A DNA stretch of 64,000 nt, from positions 14,662,626 to 14,726,625 of the forward strand of contig NC_030850.1 in assembly GCF_000208745.1 (NCBI RefSeq). The letters are read 5' to 3'. Below are positions 10,734-22,310 of the stretch, one piece after another; position 1 is the stretch's first letter; every line of letters begins with the position of its first letter. Source of the stretch: Theobroma cacao. Lineage: Eukaryota; Streptophyta; Magnoliopsida; Malvales; Malvaceae. Below the pieces are notes generated by a model that saw only the letters and a list, made by a program, of their open reading frames with translations, was not told the origin of the DNA and ran no database searches. The position numbers were made by a program, and so were the translations under genes.

Positions 10734-13185
10734 ATGGAGTCTGTTTCTGTGATCCACTCATCATCTCCACCCTTCCGAAACCATCCAAAAACACACAAAC
10801 CAACCTCCTCCAAATCCAATCCTTTTTTCTCAAGCTCCTTTCCCATCCCCAATTGCATTCCCCAAACTCCTATTAATCAGCAAACTAATTTCCCCACCAC
10901 TAAACTAACCTCCCCCTCACCCTTTACTCAGTCCCGAAACCATCTCCAAAGCCCTCTTTGGATTCTTAAAAACTCTTCTGTTTTACAATCTCTAACCAAA
11001 ACACATCTTTCTTTTACCTTATTTAACCTCCTCACTTCTTTTCCTTGTCTCGCCTCTGAAACAGTTATATCCTCAACTGAGCCAGGCAAAGTAAGCCTAG
11101 AAGCAATCTTGGTCTCAATTGATGAATTTTTTAACAAAAACCCATTTTTTGTTGCTGGCTGCACCTTCATTTGGCTGGTTGCTGTACCTTTAACTAAAGA
11201 GTACTTGAGCAAATGCAAGTTTATATCTGCCATTGATGCGTTTGGGAAACTCCGTGATGACTCAAATGCACAACTTTTGGATATTAGAGATGACAAGACT
11301 CTGGCTTCTTTGGCATCACCAAATTTAAAATTTTTGAACAAGGATTCCGTTCAGGTTCAGTTTACAGCTGAAGATGAAAATGGATTTGTCAAAAAGGTTC
11401 TGCAGAAGTTTCCGAACCCTGCAAGTACTGTTCTTTGTCTTCTTGACAAGTAAACCTTCGGAATTTGCCTTTCATTTTTTAACGAAAATTTCAACTTTGT
11501 TGTATCAAAAGTTTACCGTCTATTCTTGTTTTTTCTTCTTTTTATGTCTAAGGTAGTTTTGATGGAAATTCCTTGAAAGCGGCTGAGTTATTGTATCAGA
11601 ATGGTTTTAAGGAGGCTTATGCAATCAGGGGAGGGGTCAGAGGCAAGAAAGGGTGGCTGGTAAGTCTCTTTGTTTATTATTAACCTAAGGATTATTTATC
11701 ATATGACTGAGTTCAGTGTTTATGGATCCTGTAGTGGAGCTCTGGTTTTTTTTTTTTTTCTGTTCTGCTTCTGGGGACAGTGATGCAAATCCATTTTTTG
11801 TTGTCTGTAGTTAGTATTTTTTAAGTATGTTTCTGCTACCGGAATATGTTTTTGAGCATTTCACAAGTTGGTTGGCTATTGGGCATTGCCCTTTATATGC
11901 CTAGCAAAGTTGATAATGGGTGGGAAGGGGTCAATTAAGAGTGGCTATGTGAAATTATTCCAATGCTTATCAGGGATATGCCAGACAGTTGGGGTTACTT
12001 GGGGATGAACGAATGTTGCCTAGATATGGCTAGATATGCCAGAGATTTCGCTTCAGAAAGCTTCAAAACAATCATTAAATATGGGGTACTAGTTTGTATT
12101 ATACTTATATCTTTTAGACGATATTGCTGTTGATCTGATTAGATACGCATTGAACTCTGGAGAGCAGTGCACTGGAAATAAAACATCACCTAAATAGGAG
12201 GTTTTTGTTTGATAGACTGAGGTAATTGAATTTAAAATCTCTCTTCTTTTGTTTCTTTTGTCTTCACTCTCAATGATAAAATCGTTCCTTCAGTATATAA
12301 TTCTTTTGACAGTTAAATATAAACATATAACTTGATAAAGTCTGAGTAAGAGTGGTGTTGGTCTTTCATTTGTGTCTAGAAACCCAAGATGGTTGAGAAT
12401 GTAGCAGCTATTGTTTATCTGCTGCAAGTCTAGAATGAAGATTATATGTGTTGTTCCTTTGGTTTCTTGCAGGCAATACAGGAGACCCTTTTGCCACCTT
12501 CTGTACATATTAAGCCTAAGAAGAAGAAGAAGAAGAAGAAGGTCAAAATATCTCAACAGTTTGGTGTAAATGGAGCAGTTAGTCAAGTTGAGGATAAGAA
12601 AGAGGATTCTTCTTCTACAAGTGCCCCTGTAGTAGAGAGTCAAACTATAGATCATGAAGTTACTGAATCCATGCCACATGTGAAAGTTGGTCCGCGGTCC
12701 TTCTCTCCTTACCCTAATGTATGACTACTCTCTTTTTCTTCTGCAAGTGCTTTTCTAGACAAAATTCAGAGGATAGATTGCAAACCTACAAAATCTATGT
12801 GATTTTGCTAATTTTGGTTTCTGGTCCTCCTCTTCCTACCCAAACATGTTATCTCTCTCTCTGGTGCTCAAGTTTCTGCACGGATTGATGTTAAAAGGTT
12901 CTGAGATCAAAGAGTAGAAGTAGAATGTGTTAACAATGATATCAGAAACTCAATTCAATTACATGGTTGTTGCTATGGAAATAATGATGAAGCTGCACAT
13001 GATTTTTTGAAATTTTTTCTTGTCATCATTATATGTAGCCACTTTTTAAGTTCATAAAGCTTGCATTGTTTACTTTAATACATGAAGGGCTTAATATTTA
13101 TAAAATTTACTGACTTTTGCCCTCATTTTTACTATAGTATCCAGATCTGAAGCCACCATCTTCACCAACTCCATCAAAACCATGA
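10734..13185 (+). CDS. STR4A: STR4A/TROL-like chloroplast rhodanese-domain protein
   Basis: The protein is of the thylakoid rhodanese-like group (TROL/STR4, STR4A). Exons are 10734-11449, 11557-11659, 12473-12718 and 13138-13185, giving 370 residues in phase. The Ser/Thr/Pro-rich N-terminus looks like a plastid transit peptide. A hydrophobic helix lies at about residues 138-155. A rhodanese fold follows to about 273, then a run of eight Lys (289-296), an acidic linker, and a C-terminal SPYPNYPDLKPPSSPTP motif. That motif resembles the ITEP segment by which TROL anchors ferredoxin-NADP reductase to the thylakoid. The active-site loop is LDNFDGNS in place of the usual CxxGxR, so no catalytic Cys is present and sulfurtransferase activity is unlikely, as in TROL. 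The ATG at 10734 is the first in frame. The STR4A versus TROL assignment is by overall length and neighbours. Confidence 0.88.
12518..12541 (+). repeat. Coding (AAG)8 microsatellite
   Basis: Eight AAG codons in exon 3 of the rhodanese gene encode a poly-Lys tract between the rhodanese fold and the C-terminal linker. Slippage here would change Lys number without breaking the frame. Confidence 0.9.
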
Positions 13186-13884
13186 GAATTATACAACACA
13201 AGTATCTCGGTCTGAGATCACCTACCCGCATCATTCATAGCTTGAAGGTCATTCCACTTTTCAGAAGTGACTTTTCATTTTTGTAATTATCCAATTTCTT
13301 TAATATCTAGTTTTGACTAAGTTGATTCTGCATATGATGGTACATTATGTACAATAATTAGGGTTTGTCTTCTTTGTTTGGGCGGCAAACAATGGAGTGA
13401 CTGTAAATTCAGAGTATCAAATGTAGAGAACCAAAGTGCTAGATGTTACTAGCTATTTTGGGTATGTTTTCCGGTCAAGTATGGAGTTTCTGATGCAATT
13501 TGAATGTTTTGGAACTGAATTGATGTGTTAGGAATCTTTTAAGGTCAGATTCTACCACGTGATCAGGCAGGGTATAAAATGTAAAGAATTATTAAATATC
13601 CAGCATTGGTGGGTGTCAGGACAAGTTAGCTTATGCAATGGGCACATTTACTATATTGATTTTTTCATCTAAAATGTGCATGAATTATAGATTGGACTCC
13701 ATGGCCATGTAAACATAGATATAATTTGGGAGGCCATGTATTCATTGTTTAGTTCAGAAATGACCTTCACAAGGAAAAGGATAGCAAGAGTGATCCTTTT
13801 CTTCTGCTTGAAATGAGGGAAAAAAAAAACTCAGAAAAAAAAAAAAAGAAAGACATGAAACTCAAATGCCAGTAGTTTGCTTAT
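13186..13884. other. STR4A 3' region and spacer
   Basis: This likely holds the 3' UTR of the rhodanese gene (AATAATTAGGG around 13355) and then unannotated AT-rich DNA with two A-runs near 13820-13850. No gene is seen. Confidence 0.5.
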
Positions 13885-14060
13885 GGCTAAATACCTATGT
13901 AAGTTCTTAAATTATGTCAAAAAAATCAACTAAACTCTTGTTTTTTTATTACGTTTAAATAAACTCTTAAATTTTTATTTTACATCAAATAAGTCAATTT
14001 CACTAATTATTGACTAACTTTTGTTAGTCAATTGTACAACTAAAAAGTTTGTCATGTACC
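13885..14060 (+). repeat. Left copy of the outer inverted repeat
   Basis: It pairs with 29110-29285 in inverted orientation. It is non-coding, with alternating A/T-rich words typical of long Mutator-like termini. Confidence 0.7.
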
Positions 14061-14597
14061 AGATGGTGTGTATTAAAATTTGCTAATTAGGAATTGAGTT
14101 TTTGCATTTTACCAATCCACATGTCCAAAAATAATATATTGGGGATTTAGACAAAAAAAAAAACAACAAACTTAATTGTTTCAAACTAAGTTTTGATTAC
14201 CAACGTCCTTAACATGAAATAGGTTTTTAACAAAAAAAAGGCAATTGAGTTTGAGAAAAAAACTCAAATGTCATGGGTTGGGGATTGTTAAGGTGAGAAG
14301 ACGTTTGAAAAGACCTTTTGTTGCAAATCTTTTTCATGATTATGATACCTTTAGGATGAATATCTACTCTAAGCCTAAGAGATTTTTTTCAATTTGTATC
14401 TATTTATCACCATAACAAATTTCAGAAGGATGGTTAAATTTTATCTTTGTAACTTTGTATTGGGGATTACAAGGAATGGTTCTTTCAAAGCTTGGAGGTT
14501 CAATTTTGATTTCGAAGGAATATTTCCCTTCAATATATGTGATATGCTAATCATCAATATCAGGTTTCGAATTCTCATTCTCACCATTATATAAAGG

Positions 14598-14680
14598 ATA
14601 TGTTTGGTTTGCAGAATGGAATAGAGTAAGAATGGAATAGCCATTTCGTAGAAATAGAATAAGAGATGAATAATTATTAT
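14598..14680 (+). mobile_element. Left fragment of a TIR element split by the MULE
   Basis: The left end carries GTTTGGTTTGCAGAATGG and repeated GGAATAG words. The mirror end at about 28020-28060, reverse-complemented, reads GTTAGGGGAATGGAATAGTC. The MULE inserted 83 bp in and copied TAATTATTAT at both junctions. Confidence 0.5.
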
Positions 14681-14800
14681 GAGATTTTTTTTAACCCTTA
14701 AAAATAATGTGTTTTTGTAAATAACCCTGTGAATAATTTTAACTGTTTGTAGCCACCAGAATAGATTTTGGGACAAAAATGCCTTTAATGAGCCATTTTC
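14681..14800 (+). repeat. MULE left terminal inverted repeat
   Basis: It begins GAGATTTTTTTTAACCC and continues through TTTTAACTGTTTGTAGCC and GGGACAAAAATGCC. It is degenerate relative to the right end (26915-27033), but blocks align in order. Elements at 36282-39108 share the same end sequence. Confidence 0.75.
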
Positions 14801-15129
14801 ATTAGCGTGCACTCTCAAACAAGCGAAAAATGGGAGAAAAAAAATAAATATGCAAAGATTGGTTGTGCAAAATACCCATTTTTTTTTTTTTTTGCAAAGG
14901 TTGTGCAAAACAAAATAATGTTGCATGAGATGGATGTTCAAAGATTTGGGACATGACATTCAGATAATAGGAGAAGAAAGATATTAAATCGAAGGAGGAA
15001 CCGGTCGTCATGAATGGAAAGCTTGGCTAATGATGTGAAACCAGAAATCCTTGATACGGTGGTGAATTGAAAAGAGAAAGATGTGAATCTAAAGCAAGAA
15101 ATGGTCTTTCTATAGCAAGCCATATGTGA

Positions 15130-15630
15130 AACGACTGTCGTAGGGCAGGGTTTAAAGTTTGTGAAACGTCATGTTGGGAATGTGTGACACGGCACCACTC
15201 AGAGTTGGTGAGACGCCATGAAGGGAATTTGTGAGATGCTAGAGTTAGGAGTTGGCAACACGCCATGGAGGGAATCTGTGACACGTGAACGTTCAGAGTT
15301 GGTGATACGGCATGGAGGGAATCTGTTACATGCTAGAGTTCATAGTTGGTGAGACGCCATGAAGGAAATCTGTGACACGCTAGAGTTCAGAGTTTGTGAC
15401 ACGCCATGGAAGGAAGCTGTGACACGCCAGAGTTCAGAGTTGGTGACACGCCATGGAAGAAAGCTGTGACACGCCAAAGTTCAGAGTTGGTGACACGCCA
15501 TGGTCATGGTTTAGAGTGTGTGACACAGCATTGCTTGAAAAGCTGACATGCCATGGTCATGGTTTAGAGTGTGTGACATGCCAGTGTTTGAGCAGCTGAC
15601 ACGTCATGGTTTGAAATAAAGAGAGGAAAA
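15130..15630. repeat. Minisatellite array 1 (about 47-bp unit)
   Basis: Six or more diverged units of about 47 bp each carry ACGCCATGGA...GGAA.CTGTGACACGC and GAGTTCAGAGTTGGTGAC. The shared core is GTGACACGCCATG, the reverse complement of the CATGGCGTGTCAC core seen in the other arrays. Confidence 0.85.
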
Positions 15631-16091
15631 AAAATGAGCAATTAACGGGGTAATCGTTTGGACTTTCACTGAATTAATTTCCCTTTTTCAGAATAAATAA
15701 GAATATTATAAGGCCATTTTTCATTTTAAATAGTTATTATTCAGAATTCATAACGTTTGTGTGATTCATTTCTCATTCCTGTCGGTACCGGAGTGTTCGA
15801 GAAGGCTTTTTGCAAGCGTAACGACACCAGAGCACCAACAACAATGTCAGCCATGAATGAAGAGGTCAGTGAGTCTCAAACTGAAACATTCATGTGTTTG
15901 TTTATTTGTTTGGTTTTTTCCTGGGTTTGTTTGATATGTTCGAGTTTTTTGTTTTATTTTTGCAAATGTTTAGACTATGTTTTCTTGCTGGTTTGATGGT
16001 TGTTGGGGTTAAGTTTATGGGTTTTGGGTGTTTATCGTGTGACGCCATTGTTATTCTTGTTATTATAGTTAGTTATTGACGTGTCAGCTTT

Positions 16092-16350
16092 ATATGTTTT
16101 GATTCGATATGCATGATGTATGAGAACATTTTACTTGATATGCATAGCGTGTGACAGCATTTTACTTGATATGCATGGCGTGTGACAACGTTTCACTTGA
16201 TATGCATGGCGTGTCACAACGTTTTACTTGTTATGCATAGTGTGTCAAAACGTTTTACTTGTTATGCATGGCGTGTCACAACATTTAACTTGTTATACAT
16301 GGCGTGTCACAACATTTTGCTTGCTATGCATGGCGTGTCATAACATTTAT
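16092..16350 (+). repeat. Minisatellite array 2 (31-bp unit)
   Basis: About eight units of TTACTTGATATGCATGGCG followed by TGTCACAACGTT lie within the first intron of the DUF1985/Ulp1 gene. Confidence 0.9.
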
Positions 16351-17867
16351 TCCTTATTTATGTCTTCAGTATACCTTGTTGCAGATGATGGCTTAACTCA
16401 CTGGTGCATGTGTGCCATGTTTTGCAGATCCAGCGCAGACAGTATGAGGATCTTGACAGTTTGCTGATCGTGCCGAGGGAGAAGTGGGCATTCAACATTG
16501 GAATTAACACCCACTGTAAGTGGTCGCAGCTGCATTACATCACAAAGACTCTCCAACAGAAGGGGGAGTACGATACAGTTAAACGTACCTGCTTTGGAAT
16601 GCTCATGGACGTCTATCCACAAGGGTACTTTTGCGTCGATCTCTTGCATATAATCATGATTCGCCGGATCAGTGAGAGCCAGTCAATGGACCATAAGCTA
16701 TGGTTTGTCACTGGCAAGAGCAAGGAGTGGCTATCAAAGTAGGAGTTCTGCCTCATCACCGGGCTGAAGTTTGGTCCAATGCTCGATTTGTTCAGACGAT
16801 CGTACGAGGTTGTTGCGAAGGGAATTCATGACAGATACTGAAACGGGCAAGACAACGTGAAGCTGCAGGCTTTGCTTGATACGTTTCGCGGGGGCAACTT
16901 CCAGCGACCAGGAGACGCAACCAAGATGGCACTCGTTTTGATCACGAATAACATTTTATTTGGTCAAGACTACCGTAGACTAGTGACGCCTTGGTTGCTG
17001 TCATTGGTGGAGGGCATCGACACTTGGAATGTCTTCCCATGGGGGCACTATGCTTGGAAGCTGACCTTGGACTACCTTTTGAAGGGGTTAGAAGTGCTTG
17101 ACTCAAGCGTGACAAAAGAAACTCGATTACGCTACAACATTTACGGATTCGTATTGGTGATACAGGTACTATCACGTAACATTTTTCAGTTTTCTTTGAA
17201 AAAAAAAGTTATGGGTGCACTCGTTTATGATATACAGTCTGATAATGGTTACATTTGACATGCAGTTCTGGGCAATGGAGGCAATTTCAATCCTAAAAAA
17301 AATAATTACCCCCTATGGTCTGAAGAACAACGCCTACCCACGAATGTGCAAATGGGATTGCAATCAGAAGCCAAAAGACTTCTACAAGGCAATTCAGAAG
17401 TTAGAGTAATCTGACGATGTGAGTGAACAGCTGCTAATTTTTTAGTTATATTTGTATAATAATTTTCTCTATTCGATAATGACAACATTTTATTTGTTTA
17501 TTTGCAATTGTGGGCACTAGAGACGTTGGAACCCACTGCGAATGAGGCCCTCCGGGAGTATTTTATGGACCTTGATGTCCCGTTATTGGAGGGCCACGAG
17601 TACGTGCCAATAGGGCACATGGAAGATAGGTCTGATTGGGGCTTAGGTGCGAGGCAAAAAAGAGAAGCTTGAAGGAGAAAAGAGCCTCTGGTGGCACGAA
17701 GCGGATGCGCATCATCGCTGCTTTAGTTGATGAGCTATCGGGCCCTAAGTTGATGGACGAAGGGGAAAACCATGGTCAAGGCAGTAAACAGCCGGTAAGG
17801 ACAATTGTAATGATTTTGTGTTCTCCAATTCCATATGTGATTATCGAATAACATTTCTGTGTTTGCA

Positions 17868-18331
17868 GTTGGACCATATGTCAGCAGCTCCAGAAGCACC
17901 CACCGATCCTCCTCAGACGCATAGTGAAAACGACCCGTTAGTAAGATCGATTCTAACGGTTTGTGTTTTACATTTCCACATTTGTTTATCGAGTAACACA
18001 GTAATTTCTATAATTGCAGTTTACGAAAGCGACGACAAGTCCTCAAGCACCAATCGATTCGGCTTAACCGCAGACAACTAACGAGCCGACGGTAAGGATA
18101 TTAAAGTTATAACGGTTAATGTTCAACAATTCTATACATGATTATTGAATAACACAGTTATATATGTAATTGCAGTTTGTGGAAGCAACGACTGGTCCTC
18201 AAGCACCGAGCGATCCGGCTCCACCGCAGACTGCTAACGAGCCGTCGGTTAGGATATTAAAGTTGTAACGGTTAATATTTAACAATTCCATATATAATTA
18301 TTGAATAACACAGTTATATATGTTATTGCAG
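17868..18331 (+). repeat. Tandem exon-intron duplication (three units, about 156 bp)
   Basis: Three consecutive units each hold an intron end (TTGCAG), a short Pro/Ala-rich exon (QAPxxPxPPQTxNEP-like), a donor (GGTAAGG or variants) and a similar AT-rich intron. Acceptor positions are 17868, 18019, 18175 and 18331, giving spacings of 151, 156 and 156 bp. The middle unit has a TAA in the exon, and the third exon's donor reads GTTAGG. Confidence 0.85.
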
Positions 18332-18679
18332 TTGACCTAGTCGAGAATAGTCAATGATGGAGCAGTCACTACCCGCCAGTTTCGATGGATCATGCGCAAG
18401 CATGAAAAAGAGATGTCGGAGCTGAAGGCGTTAATTCAGTCAATGAGTCTAGCAATGCAGACGCTTGAGGACCGTATCGTTGCTCGGATTCTTGACGGCC
18501 TTAAATCACAAGTACGTTGTTTTATCTTTACTTGTATTTTGATGGTTTACATTTAGCAACTGTTTAGATTGTGTTTTCTTACTGGTTTGATGGTTTTTTA
18601 GGTTAAGTGGTAGTGGTTTAACTAGTTTTTGGTCATTAGCGGGTTAGGACATTTGTATTAAAGTTAGTTATTGCTGTGT

Positions 18680-19022
18680 CAGCCTTAGCGTGTGACAACA
18701 TTTGATTTGATATGCATGGCATGTCAAAACATTTAACTTGTTATTCATGGCATGTTAGAACGTTTGATTTGATATGCATGGCGTGTCAGAACATTTTGGT
18801 TGTTATCTTTGGCTTGTCACAACAATTTGCTTGTTATGGATGGCATGTCACAACGTTTAACTTGTTATGCATGGCGTGTCACAACAATTTACTTGTTATG
18901 GATGGCGTGTCACATCATTTTGCTTGTTATGCATGGCGTGTGACAGCATTTTACTTGATATGCATGGTGTGTCACAACATTTTACTTGATATGCGTAGCG
19001 TGTCACAACATTTTACTCTTTA
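18680..19022 (+). repeat. Minisatellite array 3 (31-bp unit)
   Basis: About eleven units with core ATGCATGGCGTGTCACAAC lie between exons of the Ulp1-like gene (donor near 18512, acceptor near 19070). Confidence 0.9.
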
Positions 19023-20539
19023 TGGTTTGTGGTATTTTATGAGCTAATTAACGGTTTTTCCCATTTTGTAGGGCGGTCCATCTCACGGTGCTGGTCTGGA
19101 GCATGATGATGCTGATGATGGACAACATCATGAACCTAGTGTTGACATTGACGATGACGTTCTTAATGCTAACGGAGAGCACATAACTCATGCCGATGAC
19201 GTCGTCGATGAAGCTGTGGCAGTGGATGTCACCCTTCAATTATATGATGCTAAAGGAGAGCATGTTCTTGTGCTCGAGTCCATTATCGATCCATCTGCTG
19301 GAAGGGATGAGGAGCCTGACTCAATCATGGCTGAATGAGAGCATCTTCCTCCGGTCGATGCATTCATCGACGTAGCAGCAGGAGCTATCATTCTTTATCG
19401 TGGGAGCACTCTTGATGCAATTGAGATACGGTCGTCGTCACCAAAGTCATTTGCTATCCATCATGGTGCAGCAAAAATTTCAGACCCAACTGAGCGAGCA
19501 CAGCTGAAAATGGCTAGCAAATACATGGCAAGCCTGTTCATCGACCCCTTAGTGACTCGTCGAGATGTGAGGGATAAAATCGTAGAAGACTACGAAGCTT
19601 TCAAGAAAGACGAGTCCATGAGGTAAGAAACATAAATAACATTGCAAATATTATTTTTTAATGAAACATTAATCCACCACGACTTATGAAATTCATTATG
19701 TTACATATGCAGGCATAACGTCGGCATTTTAAGGGATAAAGGGGCTGACTTTTTCATAACCTTAGAGAATCCCAATGAGGAAATGACAAGTGAACATATC
19801 GACGCATGCCTCAGCCTACTCTGCAAGCGAATGATAGGGCCGAAGTCGAAGCTGTACACTACCCATGCATGCGTGGTTGACACGATATTCTTAGTAAGTT
19901 TATTTGAAAATTGTTCAATTCTACAAATACTAAGTTTTTGATTGCATGAAGTGTAAGCTAATATTTACATGTTTCACAAGACACCATTCGTATATTACAC
20001 ATGGAATTTCCAACAGAAGATGCCCGGGCCACAATGCAAATTCCAGATGAGTTGCGGAGATATGTGGAGGGTGAAAGGTCGACATACTCCAAAAAATGGG
20101 AAGATGTGGATTTCATCCTCGCGCCTTGCAACGTTGGTGGGCATTAGGTGGTTGCGAAGATCAACTTGGTGAAGTGGACGATCAAGGTGGTGGACTCCGC
20201 AAGAACTTTGGATGCTGAGGATAACGGAGTTCATGTAGGTCAGATGACACCCTTGACGACAATGATGCCATTCATCTACCAACAAGCCGGTTATTTCAAT
20301 AACATACGTCGAAAGAGACGGGATTTAAAGCCGATGCCATTGGATATTCATTTGCCAAAAGCTAAAGTGTATTGGCAGAATGATAGTGTCAGCTGCGGTA
20401 TGTTCATGATAGGGTACATGGACCATATTTTGCAATAAGAAAAGATCGGAGTTTGGCAGAATATGATTGCAAAAATGCATCGACAATATGCTCTAGAAAT
20501 TTTTTTCAACAGTTGTGAGAGCAAACCTTGAACATATCG

Positions 20540-20775
20540 GCCCTTGTCTACACAATTTTTTTGTATACAAAATTTTTTTTATACAATTAATTTTATACAC
20601 ATTTTTTGTATACACAATTTATTTTATACAATTCATTGTAAACAGAATTAATTCTTTTTGTATACACAATATACTTTATACAATTATTTTATACACAATT
20701 AATTTTTTTGACTATACATAATTAATTTGATACTATCGAATTTTTTTCCTTTTCTATACACAATATATTTAATTT
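20540..20775. repeat. TATACA-rich low-complexity tract
   Basis: Repeated TTTTATACA and TGTATACACAATT words lie directly downstream of the Ulp1-like coding end. No coding signal. Confidence 0.8.
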
Positions 20776-20779
20776 GATA

Positions 20780-21310
20780 CACAGTCGCAAGAAGTCAGCG
20801 TGTGATGCCATAAATATGCTACCACTCAGCATGTCCCCACATACATTTGCTTGCACTCAGCGTGTCACCCTCATAAATTTGCAAAAAGTCAGCTTGTGAT
20901 GCCGTAAATCAACTAACACTCAGCGTGTTAGTAGTGTCAGTCGATAAATCTGCTTCCACTCAGCGTGTCAGCCCATAAATCTGCTTCCACTCAGCATGTT
21001 AGCCCATAAATCTGCTTTCACTTAGTGTGTCAGAACAATTAGGTCGTGTCGTGTCACTCCATTAATCTCCAGATACTCAGCGTGTGACGTCGTAAATCCA
21101 CTAACACTCAACGTGTCAGCCAATAAATTTACATTCACTCAGCATGTCACACCATAAATCTTCAGATACTCAGCGTGTGACGCCATTAATCTGCTTCCAT
21201 TTGGCGTGTCATAAGAATTGGGCCGTCGCGTGTGACCCCACGATACTGTACCAAGTCTGCCGTGTCACACCATAAATCTACTTGCACTCAGTGGGTCACG
21301 ACTGTGAAAC
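20780..21310. repeat. Minisatellite array 4 (about 31-bp unit)
   Basis: These are diverged units of CACTCAGCGTGTCAGCCC followed by ATAAATCTGCTTC. The GCGTGTCA core matches the other arrays, but the spacer sequence differs. Confidence 0.85.
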
Positions 21311-21384
21311 ATCAGGGTTAAGAATATATGACACGCCACGGTTACAATATGTGACAAGACTGTGACACGCCATTGCTTGAACAG

Positions 21385-21665
21385 CTGACACGCCATGGTA
21401 ACCGTTGCGTGTCACAACGTTTAACTTCTTATGCATGGCGTGTCAGAACAATTTACTTGTTATGCATGGCGGGTCAGAACAATTTAATTGTTATGCATGG
21501 CGTGTCAGAACAATATACTTGTTATGCATGGCGTGTCATAACGTTTAACTTCTTATGCATGGCGTGTCATAACATTTTGCTTGTTATGCATAGCGTGTCA
21601 CAATATTTTACTTGATATGCACGACGTGTCACAACATTTAACTTGTTTTGCATGACGTGTCTCAC
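21385..21665 (+). repeat. Minisatellite array 5 (31-bp unit)
   Basis: About nine units of ATGCATGGCGTGTCAGAAC plus AATTTACTTGTT, the same unit as arrays 2 and 3. Confidence 0.9.
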
Positions 21666-21857
21666 ATTTATTCCTTATTTATTTCTTCTGTATACCTTGT
21701 GCACATTATGGCTTAACTCATTGGTGCATTTGTACCATGTTTTGCAGATCCAATGCATACAGTATGAGGATCTTGACATTTTGCCTCACCAAGAGATGAA
21801 GGAGTTCATGCAGTGAAGCGTACATTTTTGGGATGCTCCTTGAGGTCAATCCACAAG
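21390..21857 (+). repeat. Internal duplication of array plus DUF1985 exon start
   Basis: The order '31-bp array, TTATTCCTTATTTAT, TATACCTTG, splice acceptor TTTTGCAG, start of the DUF1985 exon (CAGTATGAGGATCTTGACA)' at about 16092-16465 is repeated here. About 90 bp of the exon are missing, and the copy runs to ATCCACAAG at 21857, where it switches to RNA-polymerase-like sequence. Confidence 0.8.
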
Positions 21858-22070
21858 CTTGGTCTATCAAACTTTGACCTTGTTTGCACGGTTGAGTTGA
21901 ATGTAGCCCGGTATAGTTTTCCTAGTACCCCAAGGGAAGCATACATGGGTTTGTCAACCTTCTGCATGAAGTTTGGAAACTCCCTTGGTTTCAAGGATCG
22001 AGCCATCTCAGTTGGTGCTGCTGTCTTTGCAAAATCAACAGCCATAGAGTGAAGAGTTGCCAATTCTAGG
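21858..22070 (-). pseudogene. RDR2-like RNA-dependent RNA polymerase fragment, arm 1
   Basis: The minus-strand frame is open. It encodes LATLHSMAVDFAKT, then LKPREFPNFM, a VDKPMY block and VLGKLYRA, a segment I recognise from plant cellular RNA-dependent RNA polymerases. It most resembles the RDR2 (RdDM) type, downstream of the catalytic region. The match covers only about 70 residues and lacks the catalytic motif. It looks like host-gene capture by the MULE, as in Pack-MULEs. The family call is from memory; RDR1 or another clade remains possible. Confidence 0.72.
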
Positions 22071-22095
22071 CTGGATCGAGACCTCGAATCATGGA

Positions 22096-22310
22096 CCTAG
22101 AATTGGCAACTCTTCACTCTATGGCTATTGATTTTGCAAAGACAGCAGCACCAACTAAGATGGCTCGATCCTTGAAACCAAGGGAGTTTCCAAACTTCAT
22201 GTAGAAGATTGACAAACCCAAGTATGCTTCCTTTGGGATACTAGGAAAACTGTATTAGGCTACAATCAACTCAACCGTGCAAGCAAGGTCAAAGTTTGAT
22301 AGACAAAGCT
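22096..22310 (+). pseudogene. RDR2-like RNA-dependent RNA polymerase fragment, arm 2
   Basis: This is the inverted duplicate of arm 1, with the same residues read on the plus strand (LHSMAIDFAKT, LKPREFP). It has two stop codons, one after the PNFM position and one in the KLY position. The two fragments run head to head away from the 25-nt loop. Confidence 0.72.

Larger units (their letters stand above)
15844..20438 (+). pseudogene. MULE-borne DUF1985 / Ulp1 (C48) cysteine protease-like gene
   Basis: A first small exon (ATG at 15844, MSAMNEE) is followed by an intron carrying minisatellite array 2. A DUF1985 block runs from the exon start at 16428 to about 17165 and on to 17409. Then come small repeated exons (17868-18330), a coiled-coil-like Glu/Lys/Ser stretch (about 18340-18512), an intron holding array 3, an acidic Asp/Glu-rich segment (about 19071-19625), an EHIDACLSLL block (about 19793-19830), and a C48 peptidase core to 20438. 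The catalytic order His (GGH, about 20148), Asp (VVD, about 20190) and Cys (SVSCGMFM, about 20395) is intact, as is the Gln of WQND. Stops occur in frame, for example TAG at 16741, TGA near 16840 and TAG right after the catalytic His, where Trp is usual. Ulp1 domains cleave SUMO-like peptides; the role in MULEs is unknown. Several splice sites are inferred. Confidence 0.8.

Noticed and set aside
16092..21665. 31-bp direct repeats suggestive of a CRISPR array
   Set aside because: Units are head-to-tail minisatellites with no unique spacers or cas genes, within a plant MULE.
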